Shown: positions 7,665 through 15,544, counted from the stretch's first letter. The stretch is 17,070 bases of DNA from Candidatus Omnitrophota bacterium (GCA_023228185.1 JALOBQ010000013.1:1-17070), one strand, 5' to 3'. Notes: generated by a model from the letters alone, not told the origin. Program-made: numbers and translations.

Positions 7665-8729
7665 TTAAGCCTTGTTTATCTCTTTAAGTAAAAATGGAAT
7701 ACATTCTTTAACAGAAATTTTCTTTACCGGCTTGCCTTTACTAAAGAAAAGCCCTTCGCCTTTTCCAAAAGCAACTCCGATATCAGCTTCTTTAGCTTCC
7801 CCTGGGCCGTTTACCACGCAACCCATAAGAGCAACTTTCAAATGCCGCTGGGACAAATTTTGCTTTTCTTCAGTTAATAAAGCTTCCAGTTTTTTAACAA
7901 TATTTACCAGATCCACCTGGCAGCGGCCGCAAGTAGGGCAGCTGATCAATTGCACGCCAAAATTACGCTGGCCTAAAGATTCCAAAATAGCTTTAGCCGC
8001 GCGCACTTCCTGCCTGGGGGCATCAGTAAGCGATACCCTTATTGTATCACCGATCCCATCTAAAAGTAAGGCTCCTAACGCGATGCTGGATTTGATCACT
8101 CCCTGATACGGCGCTCCGGTAGCCGTTACTCCCAAATGCAAAGGATAATCGCAAAGTTTAGCGATTTTTTTATATGCCTCCACTGTGTCTAAAACATTGT
8201 TCGCCTTCAGGGAGATCACGATATCTTTGAATTTTAAACCCTCGATTAATTTTAAATAACCCAAAGCAGCTTTAGTTAATTTATCAGCCATGCTTAAACC
8301 CGCGCCCGGGACATCTTTCACTGAGCCGGAATTAAGGCCAATGCGCAAAGGTATTTTCGCCGACTTCAGGGCGCTGATTACCTGACGGATATAAATCTCC
8401 CGGTGAATATTACCCGGGTTAAGCCTGATTTTATCCGCGCCGTTTTCAATCGCCGCGATCGCCAGGCGCCAGTCAAAATGGATATCCGCTACCAAAGGCA
8501 AAACTGCGTGTTTCTTGATCTGCTTCAGGGCCTTGGCGTCATCGAAATCTTTGATCGCCAGGCGGACGATCTGACAACCAACAGAACGCAAATCATTAAT
8601 CTGGCAAATTGTCTTCTCGATATCAGCGGTTTTAGTCTTAGTCATCGACTGGATGACTATCGGATTATTCGCGCCGATTAAAACACCGCCTACTTTAACA
8701 ACCCTGGATTTTCTTCGTTTGATCAACAT
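7665..8729 (-). CDS. ispG: 4-hydroxy-3-methylbut-2-en-1-yl diphosphate synthase IspG (GcpE)
   Basis: IspG is a [4Fe-4S] enzyme that reductively converts MEcPP to HMBPP, the second-to-last step of the MEP isoprenoid pathway. The 354-residue protein shows the N-terminal TIM-barrel start IQSMTKTKTADI (26-37), the GADKIRLNPGN segment (97-107) and a C-terminal reductase-like domain. That domain has SCPTCGRC (263-270), whose C264 and C267 are the expected cluster ligands, and MGCVVNGPGEAKEADIG (302-318), giving C304 and E311. These match the ligand set known for the family. The ATG lies 2 nt after the rseP stop, with a GGTGG site inside the end of rseP. Its place next to dxr and rseP is a common arrangement. 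Confidence 0.96.
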   Translation of the reverse strand: MLIKRRKSRVVKVGGVLIGANNPIVIQSMTKTKTADIEKTICQINDLRSVGCQIVRLAIKDFDDAKALKQIKKHAVLPLVADIHFDWRLAIAAIENGADKIRLNPGNIHREIYIRQVISALKSAKIPLRIGLNSGSVKDVPGAGLSMADKLTKAALGYLKLIEGLKFKDIVISLKANNVLDTVEAYKKIAKLCDYPLHLGVTATGAPYQGVIKSSIALGALLLDGIGDTIRVSLTDAPRQEVRAAKAILESLGQRNFGVQLISCPTCGRCQVDLVNIVKKLEALLTEEKQNLSQRHLKVALMGCVVNGPGEAKEADIGVAFGKGEGLFFSKGKPVKKISVKECIPFLLKEINKA

Positions 8730-8731
8730 AG

Positions 8732-9814
8732 TTAACCACCGAAAAATTTACTAATCTGGGCCCCATAAACTCTAAGAATATCGTTATAAGTGACAAAAAC
8801 AGCTAAACTGATAATCAAGGTAAAACCAATGTTGCTCAACCACTTATCCGTTTTAACACTTAAACCTTTACCGCGGATTTTTTCTAATCCCAGCAGAAAA
8901 ATATGGCCGCCGTCTAAAATTGGCAAAGGCAAAAGGTTAAATATCGCCAAACTTACGCTTAAAACAGCTACAAAATGCAATAAAGCGATAATTCCCAGGC
9001 TGGCTACGCTGGAAGTGATAAAAAATATCCCTAAAGGCCCGGTCATTGATTCACGCATCGACATCTTTCCGCTGATCAATTGCCAGAGGCCCTGGTATGT
9101 AACCAAAGTCAATTCGACGGTTTTCTTGGCTCCCAGGAACGCTGATTGCAAGAAACCATATTTAGTATAAGTTACTTCATCGGAAGCAGTAATACCGACT
9201 ATTCCCATACTGCGCTTTACGCCTGGCCGCTCTTCAAAAGATTTTTCTTTAATTTTTACTTTAAAGGATAACTGAGCATCGGATCGCAAAATTTTCAAAG
9301 CAATTTCCTCTGAAGATTTATTTTTTTGGATCTCTCTTTGTACGTCTTCCCATGAACTAACATCAATGTTTTCTACGGCAATGATTTTGTCGCCGGTAAG
9401 TATCCCCGCGCTTTGAGCGCCGTAACCATCAAGCACTCCGCCGACTTTAGCCGTTAACGTGGGATAGCCGACAAAGAAAATAAACCAAAAAAGTAAAAAT
9501 CCCAAAACATAATTCAATAACGGGCCAAAAAAGATTATCGCAAACCTTTGCGCGCAGGATTTAGAAAGATATTCATAATCTTTGCCCTGGTATTCCTCCG
9601 GATTATCCCCGCTCATTTTGACAAACCCGCCCAAAGGCAATAAACTCAAGCTATACTCGGTATCGTTCTTTTTCTTTTTCCAAACCTGCGGGCCAAACCC
9701 CAAAGAAAACTGCTCAACGCGCACAGCGTTCTTTTTAGCCATAATAAAATGGCCGAATTCATGCACGATGATCAATAAACTTAAAACTAAAGCGAAAATA
9801 ATTAAAGCGATCAT
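8732..9814 (-). CDS. rseP: Site-2 intramembrane metalloprotease RseP
   Basis: This is an M50-family site-2 protease, which cleaves membrane anchors of regulators such as anti-sigma factors and may clear remnant signal peptides. The 360-residue protein has its zinc motif HEFGH (18-22) in the first transmembrane helix, the LPLGGFVKM segment (59-67), a second hydrophobic segment (about 92-118), a single PDZ domain (about 120-190), and the third zinc ligand in NLLPLPILDGGH (D301), followed by a last transmembrane segment (about 327-345). E. coli RseP has two PDZ domains; the single-PDZ form is common elsewhere. It begins in an ATGA overlap with dxr. No candidate anti-sigma partner is in this window, so its local substrate is unknown. 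Confidence 0.95.
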   Translation of the reverse strand: MIALIIFALVLSLLIIVHEFGHFIMAKKNAVRVEQFSLGFGPQVWKKKKNDTEYSLSLLPLGGFVKMSGDNPEEYQGKDYEYLSKSCAQRFAIIFFGPLLNYVLGFLLFWFIFFVGYPTLTAKVGGVLDGYGAQSAGILTGDKIIAVENIDVSSWEDVQREIQKNKSSEEIALKILRSDAQLSFKVKIKEKSFEERPGVKRSMGIVGITASDEVTYTKYGFLQSAFLGAKKTVELTLVTYQGLWQLISGKMSMRESMTGPLGIFFITSSVASLGIIALLHFVAVLSVSLAIFNLLPLPILDGGHIFLLGLEKIRGKGLSVKTDKWLSNIGFTLIISLAVFVTYNDILRVYGAQISKFFGG

Positions 9815-10971
9815 TTGCTTACTCCATTCAAAACCATACGCGTTGCTTCTTGTTTAGCCCAGAAATCCGCCTGGAAGATATCCGCCAGGTTCGGCTGGCT
9901 GATTTTTCTATGTTTACGCATAACGCTTCCGACGATTCTGGCGATATCGGTAAAACGGATTTTTTTATTCAAAAAATAATTCACGCTTACTTCATTGGCG
10001 CCGTTTAAAACTGCCGGCAGCGTGCCTAGTTCTCGCGCTGCCTGATAAGCAAGCTCAAGACAAGGAAATTTTTTCAGGTCAGGCTTGGCAAAATGCATTG
10101 CTTTAAGCTGATAAAAATCGACGCGCGGAAAACAATTCGCCTCTCTGCCGGGATAAGTTAAAGCGTATTGTATCGGTATGCGCATATCCGTGGCGGAAAG
10201 CTGGGCGATAATTACGCCATCCTGAAATTCCACCATTGAATGGATCAAGGCTTCCGGATGTATCAATACCTTGATTAAACTGGCATCCAAACCAAATAAG
10301 AACATTGTTTCTAATAACTCTAAACCTTTATTCATCAAGGTAGCTGAATCAACCGTGATCTTCTTGCCCATTTTCCAGCGCGGATGCCGCAGGACTTGAG
10401 CAAGCGTAACCGCCTTGATTTTATCTAGGCCAAATTCTCTTAACGGCCCGCCGCTAGCGGTAAGATAAACCGCGTTTACCTTACGTTTCTCCTCTTGCCC
10501 CAAACTTTGCCAGATAGCAGACTGCTCGCTATCCACAGGCAGAATATTAACCTTATATTTACGCGCCAGGCTGATAATTAAAGGCCCGGCCATAACTAAA
10601 GCCTCTTTGTTGGCTAAAGCGATATCTTTGCCGTTTTTAATCGCGCTAATCAAAGGTAAAAGCGCCGCTGATCCGCTGATCGAAAACATTATCCGCTCTA
10701 TCTCTTTGTCTTTGACTAACTCGTTTAAACCCTCTTCTCCGATAAACAATCGAACAGAGCGATCCAGCGATTTTTTAAGATTACGCGCGGCGCCGGCGTC
10801 CTTAACGCATACTATGCGCGGCCGGAATTCTTTAATCTGTTTTTTTAAACCCGTGATATCGGAATTAACGCTTAAAGCGACTACTTTAAATTTACCTTTC
10901 AGCTGCCTGACAACAGAAAGCGTGCTTTCGCCGATAGAACCGGTTGAACCAAGAATAGCGATCTTTTTCAT
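9811..10971 (-). CDS. dxr: 1-deoxy-D-xylulose 5-phosphate reductoisomerase Dxr (IspC)
   Basis: Dxr converts DXP to MEP using NADPH and a divalent metal, the first committed step of the MEP pathway. The 386-residue protein has the N-terminal NADPH-binding GSTGSIG (8-14), NKEALVMAG (121-129), metal ligands D147 and E149 in PVDSEQ and E218 in MNKGLELLE, the TASGGP segment (171-176) and the flexible-loop HPRWKMG (196-202). All recognised catalytic residues are present and the length is normal. Both ends couple to its neighbours by ATGA overlaps, with cdsA upstream and rseP downstream, matching the widespread uppS-cdsA-dxr-rseP order. Confidence 0.97.
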   Translation of the reverse strand: MKKIAILGSTGSIGESTLSVVRQLKGKFKVVALSVNSDITGLKKQIKEFRPRIVCVKDAGAARNLKKSLDRSVRLFIGEEGLNELVKDKEIERIMFSISGSAALLPLISAIKNGKDIALANKEALVMAGPLIISLARKYKVNILPVDSEQSAIWQSLGQEEKRKVNAVYLTASGGPLREFGLDKIKAVTLAQVLRHPRWKMGKKITVDSATLMNKGLELLETMFLFGLDASLIKVLIHPEALIHSMVEFQDGVIIAQLSATDMRIPIQYALTYPGREANCFPRVDFYQLKAMHFAKPDLKKFPCLELAYQAARELGTLPAVLNGANEVSVNYFLNKKIRFTDIARIVGSVMRKHRKISQPNLADIFQADFWAKQEATRMVLNGVSK

Positions 10972-11762
10972 TTAGTGATCAGGCTGAGGTAAAAATAAAA
11001 TACCGGCGCGGTAAATAATAGGCTGTCTATTTCATCCAGCACTCCGCCCATACCCGGAATGATATTGCCGGAATCTTTCATCTGGCAATCGCGTTTAAGC
11101 AGAGAATCTGAAAGGTCGCCTAGCTGGCCCAAAACGCCTAAAGCTAAAGCGATGACGCATAGATGCCCATAGCTGAAACTTAAAAACTGTTTACTGATTA
11201 ACGCCCCTAACAGGCTAAAAAGTAAACCTCCTAAAGAACCCTCAATTGTTTTCTTCGGGCTGATCTTAGGCAAAAGCAAATGCTTTCCGAATGCCGTGCC
11301 CACCAGATAGGCGCCGATATCGCCTAATTTCGTAATTAAAAGTAACGCCGCTAAAAGCCCTAGTCCCTCGGGCATATACCTGATCTTAATCAAGAAACTA
11401 AAAAACCAGGAAACATAAAGCACGCCAAAAAGCGTCGTGGAAATATCCACGATCACGCCGGAAGAATTCTGGCGCTTAAATTGCATCAGGATAATACAGA
11501 GCAAAGCTATGACAATAAACGACAGCTCCCAGCTTTTTGTCGGTTCAAACCTGAACATAATCGACAGCGGAATAACCGCGCCCAGGCCAATACCAAAATA
11601 CTTGTAGATACCGATGCCTTTTTTCTCAAGCATCGTGAAATATTCATAAAGCCCAATCACGATAAAAACAGTGACAACTAAACCGCAAAGCCAATCAAAA
11701 AAGATCACCGTGGCAATTAAAGCGATTAACAAAGCGGCGCTGATAATCCTGCTAATGAGCAC
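10968..11762 (-). CDS. cdsA: Phosphatidate cytidylyltransferase (CDP-diglyceride synthase)
   Basis: CdsA makes CDP-diacylglycerol from phosphatidate and CTP, the precursor of phospholipids, in the inner membrane. The 264 residues form about seven or eight hydrophobic segments. The C-terminal CDS signature is present in variant form: SLLKRDCQMKDSGNIIPGMGGVLDEIDS. The K-R, K-D-S-G, G-G and final D residues are kept, but the usual His of PGHGG is Met and the usual Arg of DRxD is Glu. I recall similar forms from PVC-type lineages. The start is a GTG at 11762 with a strong GGAGG at 11768-11772, giving a 5-nt spacer, and it overlaps the end of uppS by 11 nt. An IF-like ATG at a good distance is not available. 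Confidence 0.94.
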   Translation of the reverse strand: MLISRIISAALLIALIATVIFFDWLCGLVVTVFIVIGLYEYFTMLEKKGIGIYKYFGIGLGAVIPLSIMFRFEPTKSWELSFIVIALLCIILMQFKRQNSSGVIVDISTTLFGVLYVSWFFSFLIKIRYMPEGLGLLAALLLITKLGDIGAYLVGTAFGKHLLLPKISPKKTIEGSLGGLLFSLLGALISKQFLSFSYGHLCVIALALGVLGQLGDLSDSLLKRDCQMKDSGNIIPGMGGVLDEIDSLLFTAPVFYFYLSLITK

Positions 11763-12471
11763 TGAGGCCTCCGAATCTTCTTTCTCTTTTCTGGTATTCC
11801 CTGATCGCCTTTTTTAACTCTAGCTCGCCGAAATCCGGCCAATAAACATCGGCAAAATATAATTCCGCGTAAGAAATCTGCCAAAGCAAAAAATTACTCA
11901 CGCGCATTTGGCCTGAAGTACGCACTAATAGATCCGGATCAATTACCCCGGCAGTATAAAGGTAATCGCTGAATTCTTCTATGCCCAGCTTTTCCGCCTT
12001 AACTAAACCACTGGCCAGGTCAGCGGCAAAACTCTTGGCAGCATCAACGATCTCCTGCCTGCCTCCGTAATTTAAAGCCAAGATCACCTTGATACCGGTA
12101 TTATTTTTAGTTAACTCCTGGACTCTTTTAATCTCCCTCTGTAAGAATCCCGGAAGCGCTTCAGCTCTGCCGATAACCATAAAACGCACGTTATTTTTAT
12201 GCAATCCCCGGGCCTCTTTATGCAAAAATTCTTTGAAATAACGCATCAACATAGCAACTTCAGTTTTAGGCCGCGACCAATTTTCCGAGGAAAACGCGAA
12301 AAATGTCACTACTTCCACGCCTAAATCAGCTGACAAGCGCACAATTTCTTTGACCTGCTTGGCGCCTTTAAGGTGGCCGGCAGAACGCGCAAGGCCCTTT
12401 TCTTTGGCCCAGCGCCCATTACCATCCATAATAAAAGCAATGTGCCGAGGGACTTGTAAATTATCTAACAT
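11752..12471 (-). CDS. uppS: Isoprenyl (undecaprenyl) diphosphate synthase UppS
   Basis: UppS is a cis-prenyltransferase that extends farnesyl diphosphate with IPP to the C55 lipid carrier for cell-wall and envelope polymers. The 239-residue protein has IMDGNGRWA (14-22, catalytic D16), the GH at 32-33, FAFSSENWSRP (58-68), and the C-terminal IPP-binding region RTSGQMRVSNFLLWQISYAE (184-203). By comparison with E. coli UppS, numbered ten higher, the Arg, Arg, Ser and Glu ligands are kept (R184, R190, S192, E203), but E198 is Gln here (Q188). The ATG overlaps the end of the GH57 gene by 7 nt. Chain length of the product cannot be read from sequence alone; undecaprenyl is assumed from context. 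Confidence 0.95.
   Translation of the reverse strand: MLDNLQVPRHIAFIMDGNGRWAKEKGLARSAGHLKGAKQVKEIVRLSADLGVEVVTFFAFSSENWSRPKTEVAMLMRYFKEFLHKEARGLHKNNVRFMVIGRAEALPGFLQREIKRVQELTKNNTGIKVILALNYGGRQEIVDAAKSFAADLASGLVKAEKLGIEEFSDYLYTAGVIDPDLLVRTSGQMRVSNFLLWQISYAELYFADVYWPDFGELELKKAIREYQKRERRFGGLSAH
11768..11772 (-). promoter_or_regulatory. Ribosome binding site GGAGG that sets the GTG start of cdsA
   Basis: A perfect GGAGG lies 5 nt upstream of the GTG at 11760-11762, inside the final codons of uppS. It supports the GTG start rather than an internal codon and suggests translational coupling between uppS and cdsA. Confidence 0.8.
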
Positions 12472-14051
12472 CCGGAATGCACCCTATAGTCTATCGCGGC
12501 AAAGATATTATCCTTATATTCGATATCCGACAGCCAATGCTCATCAATCGTGTTGGCCAAAATATCTTCATAAATCTTGCTAAATCTTAAAAGATGGTCT
12601 TTTGTCCGCCGCACGGCATAACTGGTATGCGTGCCTGTTCCCAAAATAAAAGCCCAATCCGAACTCTGCGCTAATAATAATTCCCGCAAAGACTGGTTTA
12701 ATGCCCGTAATAATAAACCTTCTGCGCGAGGATAACTCTTAACCAATTCGCTCATCCGGGAACTTGCCATATGCAAATGCCTGTAAATCCAATCATTGGT
12801 CCCCTGCAGCCACATCTCCGAATACCCTTTATAGCCCCAGCTGGAAAACGACGGAGTAATCACCTGATTGCGCGGATTTTCATTTAAATATTCCGAAGGC
12901 GTGATCATACGGATCTCATCCTGGTCACAGGCTACTTTACGGAAAAGATAATCCAGCCACATTGGGCCTTCATACCACCAATGGCCGAAGAGTTCGGCGT
13001 CATACGGAGAAATAATCATCGGCTTTTTCTGCATCAAATTGTAAAGATAATCCACCTGCTTCTGGCGGTTAAACATAAAATTTCCCGCGTGATCTGCGGC
13101 GCGCGCGCGCGCCCATTCCGGAACATAAGCTTCTTTATTATTGCCAGTGCCGGTAATCCGGTAATATTTTATCCCCGTGTTAATACGCACGCCGTCCGGG
13201 TGGATATAATTACGGATATAATCAAACTCCAGATCAAAACCGATATCACGATAAAACTCCCTGTAATTATTATCTCCAGGGTAACCTTCGATTGACGACC
13301 AAACCTGTTTTGAAGATTCCAAGTCCCTGCCAAAACAGGCGACATTCGAGCCTTTACAATAAACCGGCGCAAAAACCCCATATTTAGGCCGCGGCGAACC
13401 GTGCAACAAACCATGGGAATCGGTAAAGAAATAACGGATACCGGCTTCTTTTAATATTTCATCATGGCCCGGGCAAAAACCGCATTCCGGAAGCCAGATG
13501 CCGGCCGGCCGCCTGCCAAACGTAGATTCATAATGTTGGCTGGCTACCTGGACTTGGGCGCGCACAGAATCACGGCAAACATCCATTAGGGGAAAAAATC
13601 CGTGCGTCGCTCCACAGGTGATAATTTCTAATTTTCCCAGATCCTGAAATTTTTTAAAAGCTAAAACCAGATTCCGGTTATATTTCAAAAACGTGTCACG
13701 CGCCAAAGAAAATTTTTCGCAATACATCACGGCAAGTTTATTAAATTCCGGCTGCCACTTTGTCCGCTCTTTTTCTTTATTGGACAGTTCAATCGACTTA
13801 TTGATGTGCTTTAGGTAACGCTCGCCTAACAATTGGTCGCCGAGCATAGAAATTAGCGTCGGGCTAAGCGTCATGGTAATACGGAAATCTATATTATCGT
13901 TGCATAGCCCTTCAAAAACAGAAATCAGCGGGACATAGGTTTCCGTGATTGCCTCATAAAGCCAATCTTCTTCTAAAAAATTCTCATGTTCCGGATGCCT
14001 GACAAAAGGCAGATGCCCGTGTAAAACTAAACAAAGGTATCCTTTATGCAT
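12465..14051 (-). CDS. GH57 1,4-alpha-glucan branching enzyme (DUF1957 family)
   Basis: Family GH57 branching enzymes form alpha-1,6 branches in glycogen-like alpha-glucans. The 528-residue protein starts with the GH57 motif LHGHLPFVRHPE (10-21) and has GIWLPECGF (184-192), whose E189 is the expected nucleophile, and SPYDAELFGHWWYEGP (348-363), whose D351 is the expected acid/base. These positions agree closely with the characterised archaeal enzyme TK1436 (E183, D354 from memory). The C-terminal helical region (about 400-520) with WGYKGYSEMWLQGTNDW matches the branching-enzyme subgroup. There is no signal peptide, so a cytoplasmic role is expected. It begins 7 nt after the DUF4912 gene and overlaps uppS by 7 nt. 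No other glycogen gene (glgA, glgC, glgP) is in the window, so the physiological context is open. Branching activity is inferred from subgroup motifs, not proven. Confidence 0.9.
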   Translation of the reverse strand: MHKGYLCLVLHGHLPFVRHPEHENFLEEDWLYEAITETYVPLISVFEGLCNDNIDFRITMTLSPTLISMLGDQLLGERYLKHINKSIELSNKEKERTKWQPEFNKLAVMYCEKFSLARDTFLKYNRNLVLAFKKFQDLGKLEIITCGATHGFFPLMDVCRDSVRAQVQVASQHYESTFGRRPAGIWLPECGFCPGHDEILKEAGIRYFFTDSHGLLHGSPRPKYGVFAPVYCKGSNVACFGRDLESSKQVWSSIEGYPGDNNYREFYRDIGFDLEFDYIRNYIHPDGVRINTGIKYYRITGTGNNKEAYVPEWARARAADHAGNFMFNRQKQVDYLYNLMQKKPMIISPYDAELFGHWWYEGPMWLDYLFRKVACDQDEIRMITPSEYLNENPRNQVITPSFSSWGYKGYSEMWLQGTNDWIYRHLHMASSRMSELVKSYPRAEGLLLRALNQSLRELLLAQSSDWAFILGTGTHTSYAVRRTKDHLLRFSKIYEDILANTIDEHWLSDIEYKDNIFAAIDYRVHSGC

Positions 14052-14058
14052 AATGATT

Positions 14059-15036
14059 TTACCTGGTTTCGCGTGTAACGGTTGGCGTGATTATGCGTTT
14101 TTCAAATTTATCCGAGCTGGTTGCTTGTACCGGTATTACTTGTTTACCGTCGGGCAAATAATAACGCAAAGTGAACGTGCCGTCCGGCCTTAAATCAATC
14201 GGCTTACCCTGCACCGTTACTTTGGCGTCAGGTTCAGTCGCCCCGTAAACGATTAATTCGCAGTCAACTCTCATCCAAAAGGATCTTTCCTTAACCGCTT
14301 TTCTCACCGGGCTGGAACTTACCCCGGAACTGAAAACCTCTTGCCTTAAGCGTTCTGTCCATGCCTTGCCTACGGGAGAACTTTTCCCTAAACCAAAACC
14401 CATTCCGTAAAGGCGGGCAAACATTTCATCGGGGATCATCCACTCTTCATCAGTGATCCAGCTTGGGCCGTCGAGCGGAGTTTTCACGACATTTGAACGC
14501 AAAATAGTAATGAAGCGGCCGTCCGGCAACATCAATCCTAGATCAACGCACCAGGATTTACCCGGGCCATTAGTGTCAATATACCAGCTATTGGCATATT
14601 CATTGATCTGGATATCAAAAAAGCTATGCGCGTTTTTGCCGTTAAAAGAAATATTCGTCACATCATAAACTCTTAGCACTCTTCTGCTGTGGTAAAAATT
14701 ATCACCCAGGCGGTTTTTAAAGCCATCTAACGTCTGGTTTCTGATCTCCCAGTAAGCGTGGATCCAGCGCGGATCGCGCACCTGCAAAATCAGCCGGTCC
14801 TGGTCATAAGCAAACGGCAGTTCCTGAGGCGCCTGGCGGCCGGGCCGTGATTCCTCAGGATGAGAAAATTTTGTATTTGCGATAGCTGTTTCCTGAACAC
14901 CGGGAAGAATCTTCTTTTCGGCCTCTAAAGCGCTGTTGGATTTTTTGGCTTGAATTTTTTTGGGTTTAAGTAAGGGCTTCTTTTTGCGCGCCACCGTCAG
15001 AGTTGACTTTTTTTTGAGCTTTCTTTTTATTGCCAT
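14059..15036 (-). CDS. DUF4912 domain protein, partner of the GH57 enzyme
   Basis: Function is not established. The protein is 325 residues from the ATG at 15036, which has AAGGAGG at 15045-15051 with an 8-nt spacer. A longer reading from a TTG at 15084 would place the first codons inside a terminator hairpin and is rejected. The N-terminus (about 1-40) is strongly basic and Lys-rich, with no signal peptide. A DUF4912 region follows (about 73-200), with DRLILQVRDPRWIHAYWEI, then the conserved SWYIDT and LGLMLPDGRF stretches. A C-terminal beta-rich segment (about 257-320), with LIVYGATEPDAKVTVQGKPI, reads like an Ig- or carbohydrate-binding-like fold. Its tight coupling to the GH57 branching enzyme suggests a role in alpha-glucan binding or granule association; that is inference. 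The basic N-terminus could alternatively bind nucleic acid. Confidence 0.88.
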   Translation of the reverse strand: MAIKRKLKKKSTLTVARKKKPLLKPKKIQAKKSNSALEAEKKILPGVQETAIANTKFSHPEESRPGRQAPQELPFAYDQDRLILQVRDPRWIHAYWEIRNQTLDGFKNRLGDNFYHSRRVLRVYDVTNISFNGKNAHSFFDIQINEYANSWYIDTNGPGKSWCVDLGLMLPDGRFITILRSNVVKTPLDGPSWITDEEWMIPDEMFARLYGMGFGLGKSSPVGKAWTERLRQEVFSSGVSSSPVRKAVKERSFWMRVDCELIVYGATEPDAKVTVQGKPIDLRPDGTFTLRYYLPDGKQVIPVQATSSDKFEKRIITPTVTRETR

Positions 15037-15044
15037 AATTCGTT

Positions 15045-15051
15045 CCTCCTT
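15045..15051 (-). promoter_or_regulatory. Ribosome binding site AAGGAGG of the DUF4912 gene
   Basis: A full-length Shine-Dalgarno sequence lies 8 nt before the ATG at 15034-15036. It lies just downstream of the terminator hairpin's U-tract and fixes the start codon, shortening the longest open frame by 16 codons. Confidence 0.85.
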
Positions 15052-15056
15052 CCAAC

Positions 15057-15081
15057 AAAAAAGGGGAGTTAATCCCCTTTT
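15057..15081 (-). terminator. Rho-independent terminator between the envelope-protein pair and the DUF4912 gene
   Basis: On the minus strand a 9-bp stem, AAAAGGGGA paired with TCCCCTTTT, closes a 5-nt loop and runs straight into a T6 tract. It is downstream of the coiled-coil protein stop (15137), so it can end the OmpA/coiled-coil transcript. It ends only about 20 nt before the DUF4912 start codon, leaving no room for a promoter in between. The next operon must therefore either start upstream and read through, or depend on leaky termination. The hairpin also has a weaker T4 on the plus strand. Confidence 0.85.
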
Positions 15082-15136
15082 CAACAGTAAAACAGAATCG
15101 CCGCCTTTTCTCCTCCCCTGATAGCAATCGTTTAGA

Positions 15137-15544
15137 TCATTTCTTCGGCTTCTTGCCTGCTAAAGCACCTTTCAGGTCCTGCTCTAAATTTTCTTTAAGC
15201 TTACTCACTTTCTGTAATTCTTCTTTAAGGCTGGCGTTGATCAATTGCTCCTCGATTAACGCTTTTTTAGTCGCCTGATTAGCCGCTTGCTCAACTTCCA
15301 ATTCGTTAGCTTTAGCTTTGGCTTTTTCCTCAAGAGCGGATTTTTCCTGAGAGAATTTTGTCATCCTCTCTTCTAAATCCAGCCGCTTTGACATCTCTAC
15401 TTTCCAAGCTGACTTATTGCGGCTGATATTAGTGCAGGAACCCAACCATCCTAAACAGAATATTAAAGTTAAAATCGACAGGACGGTCAGCGCCTTATCT
15501 TTTATCCCCTGATCGATCTTACTTAAGATTTTCAACTGGCTCAT
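15137..15544 (-). CDS. Small coiled-coil envelope protein, probable lipoprotein
   Basis: I do not recognise a named family. The 135-residue protein has a basic N-terminal stretch (1-18), one hydrophobic segment (about 19-36) and LGSC (34-37), which could be a lipobox with C37 lipidated, although Gly at -2 is not the strongest form. From about 45 to 127 it is almost entirely charged and Ala/Leu-rich with heptad-like spacing, as expected for a coiled coil, and it ends in a Lys-rich tail, AGKKPKK. It overlaps the end of the OmpA-like gene by 26 nt, so the two are co-translated and likely work together in the periplasm, for example as an Lpp-like or spacer protein. A plain inner-membrane anchor is an alternative to lipidation. 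Confidence 0.8.
   Translation of the reverse strand: MSQLKILSKIDQGIKDKALTVLSILTLIFCLGWLGSCTNISRNKSAWKVEMSKRLDLEERMTKFSQEKSALEEKAKAKANELEVEQAANQATKKALIEEQLINASLKEELQKVSKLKENLEQDLKGALAGKKPKK

Noticed and set aside
13099..13112. Alternating GC run of 14 nt, possibly Z-DNA forming
   Set aside because: It is inside the GH57 gene and simply encodes an Ala/Arg stretch (ARARA). Nothing else points to a regulatory role.
15037..15084. A 16-codon N-terminal extension of the DUF4912 protein from a TTG start
   Set aside because: Those codons lie across the terminator hairpin and the ribosome binding site. The ATG at 15036 has an ideal Shine-Dalgarno sequence.
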